Of a DNA stretch of 12,365 nt, positions 1 through 6,887 are shown in pieces. Source of the stretch: JAFGKM01 sp964403465 (GTDB lineage Bacteria > Ratteibacteria > UBA8468 > B48-G9 > JAFGKM01); NCBI GenBank assembly GCA_964403465.1, contig CAYOFY010000048.1, positions 1 to 12,365 on the forward strand, written 5' to 3'. The position numbers were made by a program, and so were the translations under genes. Position 1 is the first letter of the stretch. Each line of letters starts with the position of its first letter. The notes below the pieces were generated by a model. It did not search any database. It saw nothing but the letters and a program-made list of their open reading frames with translations, and had not been told where the DNA came from.

Positions 1-29
1 CAATTTGCGTCAAGAGGCGTGAGATAGTC

Positions 30-156
30 ATACCTGCTTCAATTCATGCACAGAGCAAGGCGTCAAGGAGGAAATGACGAAGGCATACTACAACAGTATG
101 TCGAGGCAGTTTCCGACGCAGACAACGAAGCTATGTGCGTGAAGAGGAGCAGGTAT
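30..156. repeat. Long imperfect palindrome just downstream of dnaE
   Basis: Paired blocks, in order inward, are ATACCTGCT (30-38) with AGCAGGTAT (148-156, 9 of 9); 43-56 with 130-143 (12 of 14); GCGTC (60-64) with GACGC (115-119); GGAAA (70-74) with TTTCC (110-114); and CATACT (84-89) with AGTATG (95-100), with loop ACAAC. The outer right arm overlaps the last base of the dnaE stop codon. No T-tract follows, so it is not a plain intrinsic terminator. A miniature inverted-repeat element or REP-like unit is possible. There is no coding capacity in 1-155, and nothing else is recognised in 1-29. Confidence 0.65.
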
Positions 157-3100
157 CAGACGCCGATGTGGAAGGAGAAGGAATTCCCGAGAAGTGTCCT
201 CAACTCCTCAATGAACTCAATATCCGGGTTTACGGTGTAGCCGTTCGCCTTCACCTTTACCTTCCTGTGGTCTTTTTCCGTGATCAGATTCAGGTACAGG
301 GGGCAGTTTCCCTTGTTCTTTATGAACAGTTCCTTGAGCGCCTGCATCTTGGATTCTTCAATGGGCATTCTTATGTCAATCTCCACGTTTGACAGGAACC
401 TGTCTTTTGCCGTGTTCAGGTTTGCGACCTCGTCGGCGACAATCGTTATGCCGTCCCGCTTTTCCAGCCGTCCCTTCACAAAGACTATTGAACTCTTGCG
501 TATGAGCGACCCGAAGGATTCGTACACCCTGGGATAGAAGAGCACCCGAACCCTTCCGGTAAGGTCTTCCAGGTCACCCCATCCCATTCTCTCGCCCTTC
601 TTCGTGTTGGTCCTCTTTATGTCGGTCAATATGCCGCCCACGCTCACGACGGTCCCTTCTCTCACCCTGTCATCCAGTTCGGATACGGAAATATTTGAAT
701 ACATCTTCATGACTGACGAGTACCTCTGAAGGGGATGTCCGGTGAGGTAAACCCCGAGCATCTCCTTCTCGTAGGAAAGAAAGCGTGTCTCCGACCACTC
801 CGGGAGAGAATCCAGCACGCTCCTGTCCATTATGGCGACTATGCCGCCGTTTTCGGAACCGAATATCTCCATCTGCCCCTCGGCGGCTTTCTTCTGCATC
901 TTGGAGCCGTGGCCGATTGCGTCTTCAATTATCGCGTAGAGCCGGGAACGGGGGATTTCAAGGTAATCAAAGGAACCCGCCTTTATCAGGCTTTCCACCA
1001 CCTTCTTGTTTACGGTGCGCAGGTTGACCCTCTCGCAGAAATCAAACAGCGACTTGAAAGGACCTTTTTGCCTTGCTTCAATGATGGACTTTATGGCCCC
1101 GGAACCAACGTTCTTTATCGCGGCAAGGCCGAACATGATATCGTTGCTGAAAATCCTGAACCCTTCGCCGCTTTCCACAACATCCGGCGGCAGTACCCAT
1201 ATCTTCATCCTCTCGCATTCATCTATGTATTCCGCTATCTTGGCAAAGTCTCCTGTTTCGCTGTTCAGAAGAGCGGTCATGAATTCAAGGGGGTAGTTCG
1301 CCTTCAGAAAGGCTGTCTGGTAGGATATCATGGCGTATCCTGTACTGTGTGATTTGTTGAACCCGTAACCGGCAAACTTTGAAATCTGCTCAAATATCTT
1401 CTCCGCCTTTGCCGCCGGCACTCCCTTCTTGTGCGCACCTTCAATGAATTTTTCGCGCTTCTCGTCCATAACCGACGCTATCTTCTTACCCATCGCTTTT
1501 CTTAACTCGTCTGCTTCCGCCATGGTAAAGCCCGCGAACCTGTGGGCTATCTCCATGACCTGCTCCTGGTAGAGGATGACACCGTACGTGGTTTTCAGTA
1601 TCGGTTCAAGAAGCGGGTGGTCGTAAACAATCTTTGAAGGGTCGTTTTTCCTCCTTATGTATTCCCCCACCATTCCGCTTTTCATGGGACCGGGCCGGTA
1701 CAACGAAAGAATCGCAATGATATCCTCAAATATCCTGGGCTGGCTTTCTTTCAGGAGTTCCTGCATCCCCTTGCTTTCCAGCTGGAAGATCCCCAGTGAT
1801 TCGCCCATTGACAGCATGCGGTAGGTCTTCCTGTCGTCAAGGGGAAAATCCTTTATCTCTATCCCCAGTCTCTCTTTTATCAGGTTCAGGGTATCCTCTA
1901 TGACCGAGAGAGTCTTCAGTCCCAGGAGGTCCACCTTGAGGAGTCCTATCTTCTCAACGCCCTCCATTTCATACTGGGTTGCGACTTCGCCGTTGGTTCC
2001 GCGGAACAGGGGAGCGTATTCATATACGGGTTTTTCGGTTATGACCAGGCCGGCGGCGTGCGTGGATGAATGCCTCGCCAGTCCTTCCAGTTTCAGGGAT
2101 ATGTCAAAGAGGTTTTTCACCCTTTCGTCGTTTTCTATGATATGCTTTATCTCCGTGTTGGATTTTATCTCGTCTTCCAGCAGAACCCCCGGCTCCGGGG
2201 ACACCAGTTTTGCCAGCCGGTCAACCTCGCTGTAACTGAAGCCGAGCGCTCGTCCCACGTCCCGCAGGACAGCCCTTGCCGCCATCCTGCCGTATGTGCC
2301 TATCTGCGCGACGTTTTCCGTACCGTATTTTTCCCTTATGTACGCGATAACCTCCTCCCTGCGCCTGTCGCAGAAATCAACATCTATGTCCGGCAGGCTT
2401 ATTCTGTCCGGGTTGAGAAACCTCTCAAAAATGAGGTTATAGGGAAGTGGATTTATCCCCGTAATACCGAGAAGATAGGCGATAAGACTCCCGACGGCAG
2501 AACCTCTTCCTGGCCCCACCATTATCTTCCGCTTTTTCGCCTCGTTGACAAAGTCCTGGATTATAAGGAAGTAACTCGGGAAGCCCATCCTTTTTATGAC
2601 ATCAAACTCGTAGCGCGTTCTTTCTGTTATTTCATTTTTGACGGAGGGAGAATCTATCTGATTGCATTGAATCCCAAATTTTTCGTCAAGCCCTTTCAGT
2701 ATCAATTCTTCAAGATACGCCTCGGGGGTTTTCCCCTGCGGCGGATTGAAGATGGGGAGGTGGTATTCTCCCACGTCTATCTTCAAATTGCATTTCTCGC
2801 TGATTTCAACGGTATTCCTGAGCGCCTCGGGAAAATCTCTGAAAGCCTCGTGCATCTCCTCCGGGGTCTTGAAATAGAACTCGTCGGTCTTGAACCTGAG
2901 CCGGTCCTTGTCTTCTATGTGAGTCTGCGTCTGAATGCACAGCAGGACTTCGTGCGCGAAGGCATCCTCTTTTTTCAGGTAGTGGCAGTCATTCGTGGCA
3001 ACAATCCCGCAGCCGGTTTTCCCTGCAAGTTCCACCAGCAACCTGTTGGCTTTTTCCTGGTCAGGGAGTTTGTTGTCCATGACCTCCAGGTAAAAGTTCT

Positions 3101-3608
3101 CCCTGCCCACTATGTCCTGGTATGCGCCGACCGTCTCCGCTGCCCTGTCAGGATTGCCGTTGAGAAGGTGGTAACTGGCTTCGCCCTTCAGGCAACCTCC
3201 CAGCACCATCAGTCCCTCAGAATACCTGTCAAGAATTTCCTTGTCTATCCTCTGCTTGTAGTAAAATCCTTCAAGGTATGAAAGGGTTGAAAGCCTGAGA
3301 AGATTCCGATATCCCTGGCTGTTTCTGGCAAGAAGGGTTATGTGGAAGAACGCCTCCCTCTTGCTGTCATAGTTCTGGTCAAACCTGCTTTCCGGAGCGA
3401 TGTACATCTCAATTCCGATGATAGGTTTCAGACCATGCTGGAGGGATTCTTCATAAAATTTGAGGACACCCGCCATGGTTCCGTGGTCGGTAATGGCAAG
3501 CGATTTCATTCCGTATTTATGGGCGAGTTGGGTAACGCCACCTATCCTGCACATGCCGTCAAGCAGGCTGTATTCGGTATGCAAATGGAGGTGTACAAAT
3601 TCTTTCAT
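156..3608 (-). CDS. dnaE: DNA polymerase III alpha subunit (replicative polymerase, DnaE type)
   Basis: Catalytic subunit of the replicative DNA polymerase holoenzyme, 1150 residues, the normal full length for DnaE. The N-terminal PHP domain (about 1-270) opens with the HLHLHTEYSLLDG signature. All nine metal ligands of the metal-bound PHP class can be placed: H8, H10, D17, H42, E67, H89, C139, D207, H209, which suggests an active PHP exonuclease. The palm carries PDIDVDFC near 405-412 (catalytic aspartates about 408 and 410) and a third aspartate near 559 in KVDLLGLKTL. GPGRGSAVGS lies near 364-373. A clamp-binding motif QMEIFG sits near 911, and an OB-fold spans about 980-1060. The start is the ATG at 3608, preceded by GAGGGG at seven bases. 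It is the last gene of the run, 57 bases after guaB3. The identification is secure; proofreading by PHP is inferred from residues. Confidence 0.98.
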   Translation of the reverse strand: MKEFVHLHLHTEYSLLDGMCRIGGVTQLAHKYGMKSLAITDHGTMAGVLKFYEESLQHGLKPIIGIEMYIAPESRFDQNYDSKREAFFHITLLARNSQGYRNLLRLSTLSYLEGFYYKQRIDKEILDRYSEGLMVLGGCLKGEASYHLLNGNPDRAAETVGAYQDIVGRENFYLEVMDNKLPDQEKANRLLVELAGKTGCGIVATNDCHYLKKEDAFAHEVLLCIQTQTHIEDKDRLRFKTDEFYFKTPEEMHEAFRDFPEALRNTVEISEKCNLKIDVGEYHLPIFNPPQGKTPEAYLEELILKGLDEKFGIQCNQIDSPSVKNEITERTRYEFDVIKRMGFPSYFLIIQDFVNEAKKRKIMVGPGRGSAVGSLIAYLLGITGINPLPYNLIFERFLNPDRISLPDIDVDFCDRRREEVIAYIREKYGTENVAQIGTYGRMAARAVLRDVGRALGFSYSEVDRLAKLVSPEPGVLLEDEIKSNTEIKHIIENDERVKNLFDISLKLEGLARHSSTHAAGLVITEKPVYEYAPLFRGTNGEVATQYEMEGVEKIGLLKVDLLGLKTLSVIEDTLNLIKERLGIEIKDFPLDDRKTYRMLSMGESLGIFQLESKGMQELLKESQPRIFEDIIAILSLYRPGPMKSGMVGEYIRRKNDPSKIVYDHPLLEPILKTTYGVILYQEQVMEIAHRFAGFTMAEADELRKAMGKKIASVMDEKREKFIEGAHKKGVPAAKAEKIFEQISKFAGYGFNKSHSTGYAMISYQTAFLKANYPLEFMTALLNSETGDFAKIAEYIDECERMKIWVLPPDVVESGEGFRIFSNDIMFGLAAIKNVGSGAIKSIIEARQKGPFKSLFDFCERVNLRTVNKKVVESLIKAGSFDYLEIPRSRLYAIIEDAIGHGSKMQKKAAEGQMEIFGSENGGIVAIMDRSVLDSLPEWSETRFLSYEKEMLGVYLTGHPLQRYSSVMKMYSNISVSELDDRVREGTVVSVGGILTDIKRTNTKKGERMGWGDLEDLTGRVRVLFYPRVYESFGSLIRKSSIVFVKGRLEKRDGITIVADEVANLNTAKDRFLSNVEIDIRMPIEESKMQALKELFIKNKGNCPLYLNLITEKDHRKVKVKANGYTVNPDIEFIEELRTLLGNSFSFHIGV

Positions 3609-3614
3609 TTATTT

Positions 3615-3652
3615 CCCCTCACCCTAATCCCTCTCCCGCAAGGGGCGAGGGC
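3615..3652 (-). repeat. G-rich dispersed-repeat-like element in the dnaE leader
   Basis: The plus strand reads CCCCTCACCCTAATCCCTCT and continues to 3652 with CCC, GCAA, GGGGCGAGGGC. I recognise this as the kind of intergenic repeat found in many environmental bacteria; copy number here is unknown. A hairpin pairs 3629-3637 with 3643-3651 (eight pairs, one mismatch, loop GCAAG). On the minus (mRNA) strand, 3615-3637 has four G-runs of 3, 3, 3 and 4 separated by AGA, ATTA and TGA, which meets the usual G-quadruplex pattern. The two structures share bases and exclude each other. The last G-run also forms the dnaE ribosome binding site. Confidence 0.75.
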
Positions 3653-3665
3653 AACAACAGAATGG

Positions 3666-4832
3666 CTATTTCTTGTTCTTGCCCGCGGATTTTATGGCCG
3701 ACTGGTATATCTTGCCTTCTGTCTTGATAGATGGAGTGACGGCCATCTCAACCATCTGCATTTCCCTTATGTTTCTTGCGCCCAGTGAACCCATGGAGAG
3801 TTTCAAAGCGCCCATGAGATTCTGGGAACCATCGTCAACCTGTGCCGGGCCGAAAAGTATCTCCTTCAGGGTACATGATACCCCGACATTAATTCTTGTG
3901 CCGCGCGGAAGGTTTTCATCAGACGTCGCCATACCCCAGTGATAGCCCCTGCCCGGTGATTCAACCGCCTTCACAAATGCCGAGCCTATCATGACAGCAT
4001 CGGCACCTGCGGCGAACGCCTTGCATATATCACCGCTTGTCACCATGCCGCCGTCTGTTATCATCTGTACATACCTGCCCGTCTTCTTGAAATAGGTGTC
4101 CCTTGCACATGCGCAATCAGCGGTGGCGGTAACCTGCGGAATACCGAGGCCGAGGACTTCCCTGGAAGTACATGCAGCGCCAGGTCCTATCCCCACCAGT
4201 ATACCCGACACCCCGGTTTCCATCAGCTCCATTGCCACGTCAAAAGTGACGCAATTTCCAACAACGACAGGAACCCCTGCTTTCTTGCAGAACTTGTCTA
4301 TGGCAAGCGGCTCGTATGAAGACGAGATGTGCCTTGCCGTTATTACCGTTGACTGTATCATGAAAATATCCACGCCGGCTTCCCTGCAAATCCCTATGAA
4401 CTTATCCGCATGCTGCGGAATGCAACTTGCCGAACATATGACGCCGGCCTTTTTTATCTGGGCAATCCTTTCCCCGACAAGATTTTCTCTTATCGGTTCC
4501 CGGTAAACACTCTGTATGAAGGCCGTTGACTTCTCATGGGGGCATGTTATGATTTTTTCAAGTATCTCATAGGGATCTTTATATCTGGTATATATACCGC
4601 CAAGATTTAAAACCGCAAGGCCTCCCAGTTTCCCGAATTCAATGGCAAACCTCGGGTCAACAACGCCGTCCATGGCCGCGGCGATTACGGGGATGTTCAG
4701 GGTAACTCCGCCAACGGATGTGGTAATATCAACCTCTGCAGGATTGATCGTGATCCTGCCCGGCACAAGAGATATGTCGTCAAAACCGTAACAGATTCTC
4801 GCCTTCCTGTTTATACCTATCCACATAGCCAT
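3666..4832 (-). CDS. guaB3: GuaB3-family IMP dehydrogenase-related protein (no CBS domains)
   Basis: A TIM-barrel enzyme of the IMP dehydrogenase/GMP reductase superfamily, 388 residues. The N-terminus (YGFDDISLVPGR near 15-26) and PGRGYHWGM near 293-301 are typical of the GuaB3 branch (IMP_DH_rel_2 type) rather than classical GuaB. The catalytic cysteine is C221 in GPGAACTSR, equivalent to GPGSICTTR of GuaB. Phosphate-binding elements DGGM (260-263) and IGS (282-284) are present. There is no CBS (Bateman) insertion between barrel strands, so the usual nucleotide control of GuaB should be absent. I chose the ATG at 4832 because AAAGGAG lies eight bases upstream; a TTG 30 bases further up has no such support. 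It starts 30 bases after rsmA. Its likely role is IMP to XMP in guanine nucleotide synthesis, inferred from family work; GMP reductase-like or other activity remains possible. Confidence 0.9.
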   Translation of the reverse strand: MAMWIGINRKARICYGFDDISLVPGRITINPAEVDITTSVGGVTLNIPVIAAAMDGVVDPRFAIEFGKLGGLAVLNLGGIYTRYKDPYEILEKIITCPHEKSTAFIQSVYREPIRENLVGERIAQIKKAGVICSASCIPQHADKFIGICREAGVDIFMIQSTVITARHISSSYEPLAIDKFCKKAGVPVVVGNCVTFDVAMELMETGVSGILVGIGPGAACTSREVLGLGIPQVTATADCACARDTYFKKTGRYVQMITDGGMVTSGDICKAFAAGADAVMIGSAFVKAVESPGRGYHWGMATSDENLPRGTRINVGVSCTLKEILFGPAQVDDGSQNLMGALKLSMGSLGARNIREMQMVEMAVTPSIKTEGKIYQSAIKSAGKNKK

Positions 4833-4840
4833 AATTGTTT

Positions 4841-4847
4841 CTCCTTT
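4841..4847 (-). promoter_or_regulatory. Ribosome binding site that fixes the guaB3 start
   Basis: AAAGGAG on the minus strand, eight bases before the ATG at 4832. It lies inside the longer TTG-started reading (start at 4862), so it argues for the shorter 388-residue protein. That protein begins MAMWIGINRKAR, as GuaB3 proteins usually do shortly before the DDISLVP motif. Confidence 0.8.
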
Positions 4848-4862
4848 ATCCCGAAATGACAA

Positions 4863-5741
4863 TCACGACGTGGGGTTAATGATTCTAAAAATCCTGTATA
4901 TCTTTTCCGGCGAAAGGTCCTCAGCCCTTTCATCGGGAGATATGTCTTCATTCTCAAGCGCTCTTATGAACGCTTTCTTTTCCACCTTGAAAATCTTGTT
5001 CACGACATTGGATACTTTCTTTCTCCTGAAACTGAAAATAAGTGGCAGAAACTCCCAGAATTTTTTTTCATTGGCCATGTCAATTTCAGGATTTTCAAGA
5101 GGAACTATTTTCACCACAACCGAACTCACTTCCGGCCTTGGAAAGAAAACGTCTCTTTTAAGAGAATAACATATTTTCGCATCAGCGTAAATTGACATCA
5201 AGACAGAAATGGCTCCGTAATTCTTGTTCCCGTGCACCGCCGTAAATCTCTCTCCGACCTCCTTCTGCACGGTAAGCAGGGCGAGTCCCACCTTCCTGCG
5301 CAGTTCAAGGATACGGAAGACAATGGGAGAACTTATATAATATGGCGTGTTGCCTATAACCTTTACCCTGCCGGGCAGTCTGTCCCACCACTCTCCGGGA
5401 ATCTCAAGAAAGTCCTTCTCCATGAGATGGAAGTTTCCGAACCCGGCGAACCTTTCCCTGAGAATTTCGCAGAACGCAGGGTCTATCTCAAAGGCATATA
5501 CGTCCTTCACCTTCTCCACAAACCCGTCTGTCAGCGCCCCGAGTCCGGGCCCTATCTCAACAACGGTATCCCCTTCATTGAAGTCCGCGAAAGAAAGTAT
5601 CTTGTCCCTGCAGTTTCTGTCTATGAGGAAATGCTGACCGAGGTATTTCCTGATATTGATATCCCTGGAACGAAGCAGTTCCATACTCTTGTTTAATGTC
5701 AAAAACTCCATCTGTCTGCCCGCCGTTTTCACCCTCCCCAT
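4863..5741 (-). CDS. rsmA: 16S rRNA adenine dimethyltransferase RsmA/KsgA
   Basis: S-adenosylmethionine-dependent enzyme that dimethylates two adjacent adenines in helix 45 near the 3' end of 16S rRNA (A1518/A1519 in E. coli), acting late in small-subunit assembly. At 292 residues it is of usual length. KYLGQHFLID (32-41) is the family N-terminal signature. SAM motif I is VVEIGPGLGALT (60-71), the acidic loop is FEID (84-87), and EKDFLEI is at 108-114. The catalytic motif is NTPYYISSP at 131-139, where most relatives have NLPY; N131 and PY are kept. FFPRPEVSS (199-207) and FSFRRKKVSNVV (237-248) are typical C-terminal elements. The ATG at 5741 is the longest reading and its ribosome site is weak; in-frame ATGs at residues 11 and 20 are alternatives. 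It follows pdxA by 27 bases, the same neighbour order as in E. coli. Confidence 0.96.
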   Translation of the reverse strand: MGRVKTAGRQMEFLTLNKSMELLRSRDINIRKYLGQHFLIDRNCRDKILSFADFNEGDTVVEIGPGLGALTDGFVEKVKDVYAFEIDPAFCEILRERFAGFGNFHLMEKDFLEIPGEWWDRLPGRVKVIGNTPYYISSPIVFRILELRRKVGLALLTVQKEVGERFTAVHGNKNYGAISVLMSIYADAKICYSLKRDVFFPRPEVSSVVVKIVPLENPEIDMANEKKFWEFLPLIFSFRRKKVSNVVNKIFKVEKKAFIRALENEDISPDERAEDLSPEKIYRIFRIINPTS

Positions 5742-5768
5742 GTTTCCCGGCCACGCCAGAGCAGGAAA

Positions 5769-6761
5769 TCAGGATGTGAGGGAATCTGCCAGCCGTACTG
5801 CAACCCTGTATGCCTCAATAAAACTGGAAGGGTCTGCCTTCCCCTTGTAAGCGATGTCAAAACCTGTGCCATGGCCCGGGCTTGTCCTGACCATCCCCAG
5901 GCCCGCTGTGCAATTGACAAGTCTGCAGGCATGAAATGTTTTCATGGGTATGAGCGCCTGGTCGTGATACATTGCCGCAACCATGTCCATCTCGCCTGCA
6001 AGGGCTTTCCTGAATATCGCGTCGGCAGGTATGGGTCCCCTGCATACTATCCCTTTTCTCAAAAGGATTTTCACTGCAGGAACTATTATCTCTTTCTCCT
6101 CCGTGCCGAGCACCCCTCCCTCGCCGCCGTGCGGATTAACCGCGGCAATCCCGATTACAGGACTCTTTACTCCTGTCTTTACCAGAAAACCATGACCCGC
6201 AATAACCTTTTCAACTATGATTTTCCTGCTTAACGTCCCGGGAACGTCCTTCAAGGGTATGTGGGTGGTAACCAGGAGTACCCTGAGTTTCCCGGCAATC
6301 ATTATCATGGCGTATCTTTTCGCATCAAGCATCTCCGCCAGCAATTCGGTATGACCCGGGTAACGAAAACCTGCCATATGCCAGGCCTTTTTTGAGATGG
6401 GCAGCGTAACAAGACCGTCAATCTGATGATTCTTCCACAGTTTAACGGCTTCCTCCACATACACAAAGGATGCCTTCCCGCACAGTCTTGAATCCCTGCC
6501 TCTGGGGAAAAGACCGTTTCTTATGACTCCCGGGCTGTAAACGTTCAGGAATCCGGGCCGGACCTCATCCCGCTTTCCTGCAATGTTCAACCTTAATTTA
6601 CCGCGGCCGAACGAAGCGTTCTTTTCAATGACGGCCCTGTCGCCAATGACGAGGGGAACGGCTGTGCCGAGCTTTCTTATTTCGGGAAGGGATTTCAACA
6701 GCAGTTCCGGGCCTATGCCGGCAGGGTCCCCGAGAGAAACGCCTATCACTTTCTTTTCCAT
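5769..6761 (-). CDS. pdxA: 4-hydroxythreonine-4-phosphate dehydrogenase PdxA
   Basis: Oxidises 4-phosphohydroxy-L-threonine in the deoxyxylulose-5-phosphate-dependent pathway of pyridoxal phosphate synthesis; cytosolic and metal-dependent. Length is 330 residues, normal for PdxA. GDPAGIGPELLLKSL lies at 11-25. The three metal histidines are H167 (TTHIPL), H211 (NPHGGEGG) and H266 (MYHDQ). Substrate contacts H137/T138 (PGHTE), K274, N283 and R292 fall where the E. coli enzyme has them. One oddity is SPGHGTGFD at 294-302, where relatives usually have DHGTAFD: an aspartate is replaced by glycine at 296. The start is ATG 6761; the first residues MEKKVIGVSLGDPAG fit the family, though the nearest G-rich ribosome site (AGGGG) is rather far upstream. 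It lies between a SurA-like chaperone and rsmA. PdxA2-type relatives exist, but the conserved substrate residues favour true PdxA. Confidence 0.95.
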   Translation of the reverse strand: MEKKVIGVSLGDPAGIGPELLLKSLPEIRKLGTAVPLVIGDRAVIEKNASFGRGKLRLNIAGKRDEVRPGFLNVYSPGVIRNGLFPRGRDSRLCGKASFVYVEEAVKLWKNHQIDGLVTLPISKKAWHMAGFRYPGHTELLAEMLDAKRYAMIMIAGKLRVLLVTTHIPLKDVPGTLSRKIIVEKVIAGHGFLVKTGVKSPVIGIAAVNPHGGEGGVLGTEEKEIIVPAVKILLRKGIVCRGPIPADAIFRKALAGEMDMVAAMYHDQALIPMKTFHACRLVNCTAGLGMVRTSPGHGTGFDIAYKGKADPSSFIEAYRVAVRLADSLTS

Positions 6762-6887
6762 AAATCCGGTTTTCCCCTGATTTGAGTTCGCCGAGAGCAG
6801 GCCGTCAGGGAGAAGTCAAAGGCACGCACTCCAGGAGGAAGTTGATAACACAGCCAGCGATGCTCTTCGGATGATACAGGTTCAGTA
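6762..6887. other. Non-coding spacer between the SurA-like gene and pdxA
   Basis: This 126-base gap is the longest inside the gene run. No reading frame here has family-like sequence. The inverted repeat TGATAC/GTATCA (arms 6872-6877 and 6885-6890, seven-base loop) begins at the stop codon of the upstream gene. No T-tract follows, so it is not a standard intrinsic terminator. A TTGACT on the minus strand looks like a -35 box, but I find no acceptable -10 box at the right distance. It may be an untranslated linker or a processing site. Confidence 0.5.

Noticed and set aside
46..240. A 64-residue plus-strand frame within the palindrome downstream of dnaE
   Set aside because: Runs through the inverted repeat into antisense dnaE; no coding signature.
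735..1352. A 205-residue plus-strand open frame opposite the 3' half of dnaE
   Set aside because: Antisense shadow of dnaE without recognisable motifs.
2070..3281. A 403-residue open frame on the plus strand, opposite dnaE
   Set aside because: It lies wholly antisense to an intact, well-conserved dnaE, shows no domain or family signature, and has no convincing ribosome binding site. It is a product of dnaE codon usage.
3629..3651. Possible intrinsic terminator after guaB3
   Set aside because: The hairpin is good, but no T-tract follows on the minus strand, and the element overlaps the dnaE ribosome site, so termination is not supported.
5680..5705. TTGACA-like -35 box inside the 5' end of rsmA
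   Set aside because: TTGACA is perfect, but no acceptable -10 box lies 16-18 bases downstream, and the site is inside coding sequence.
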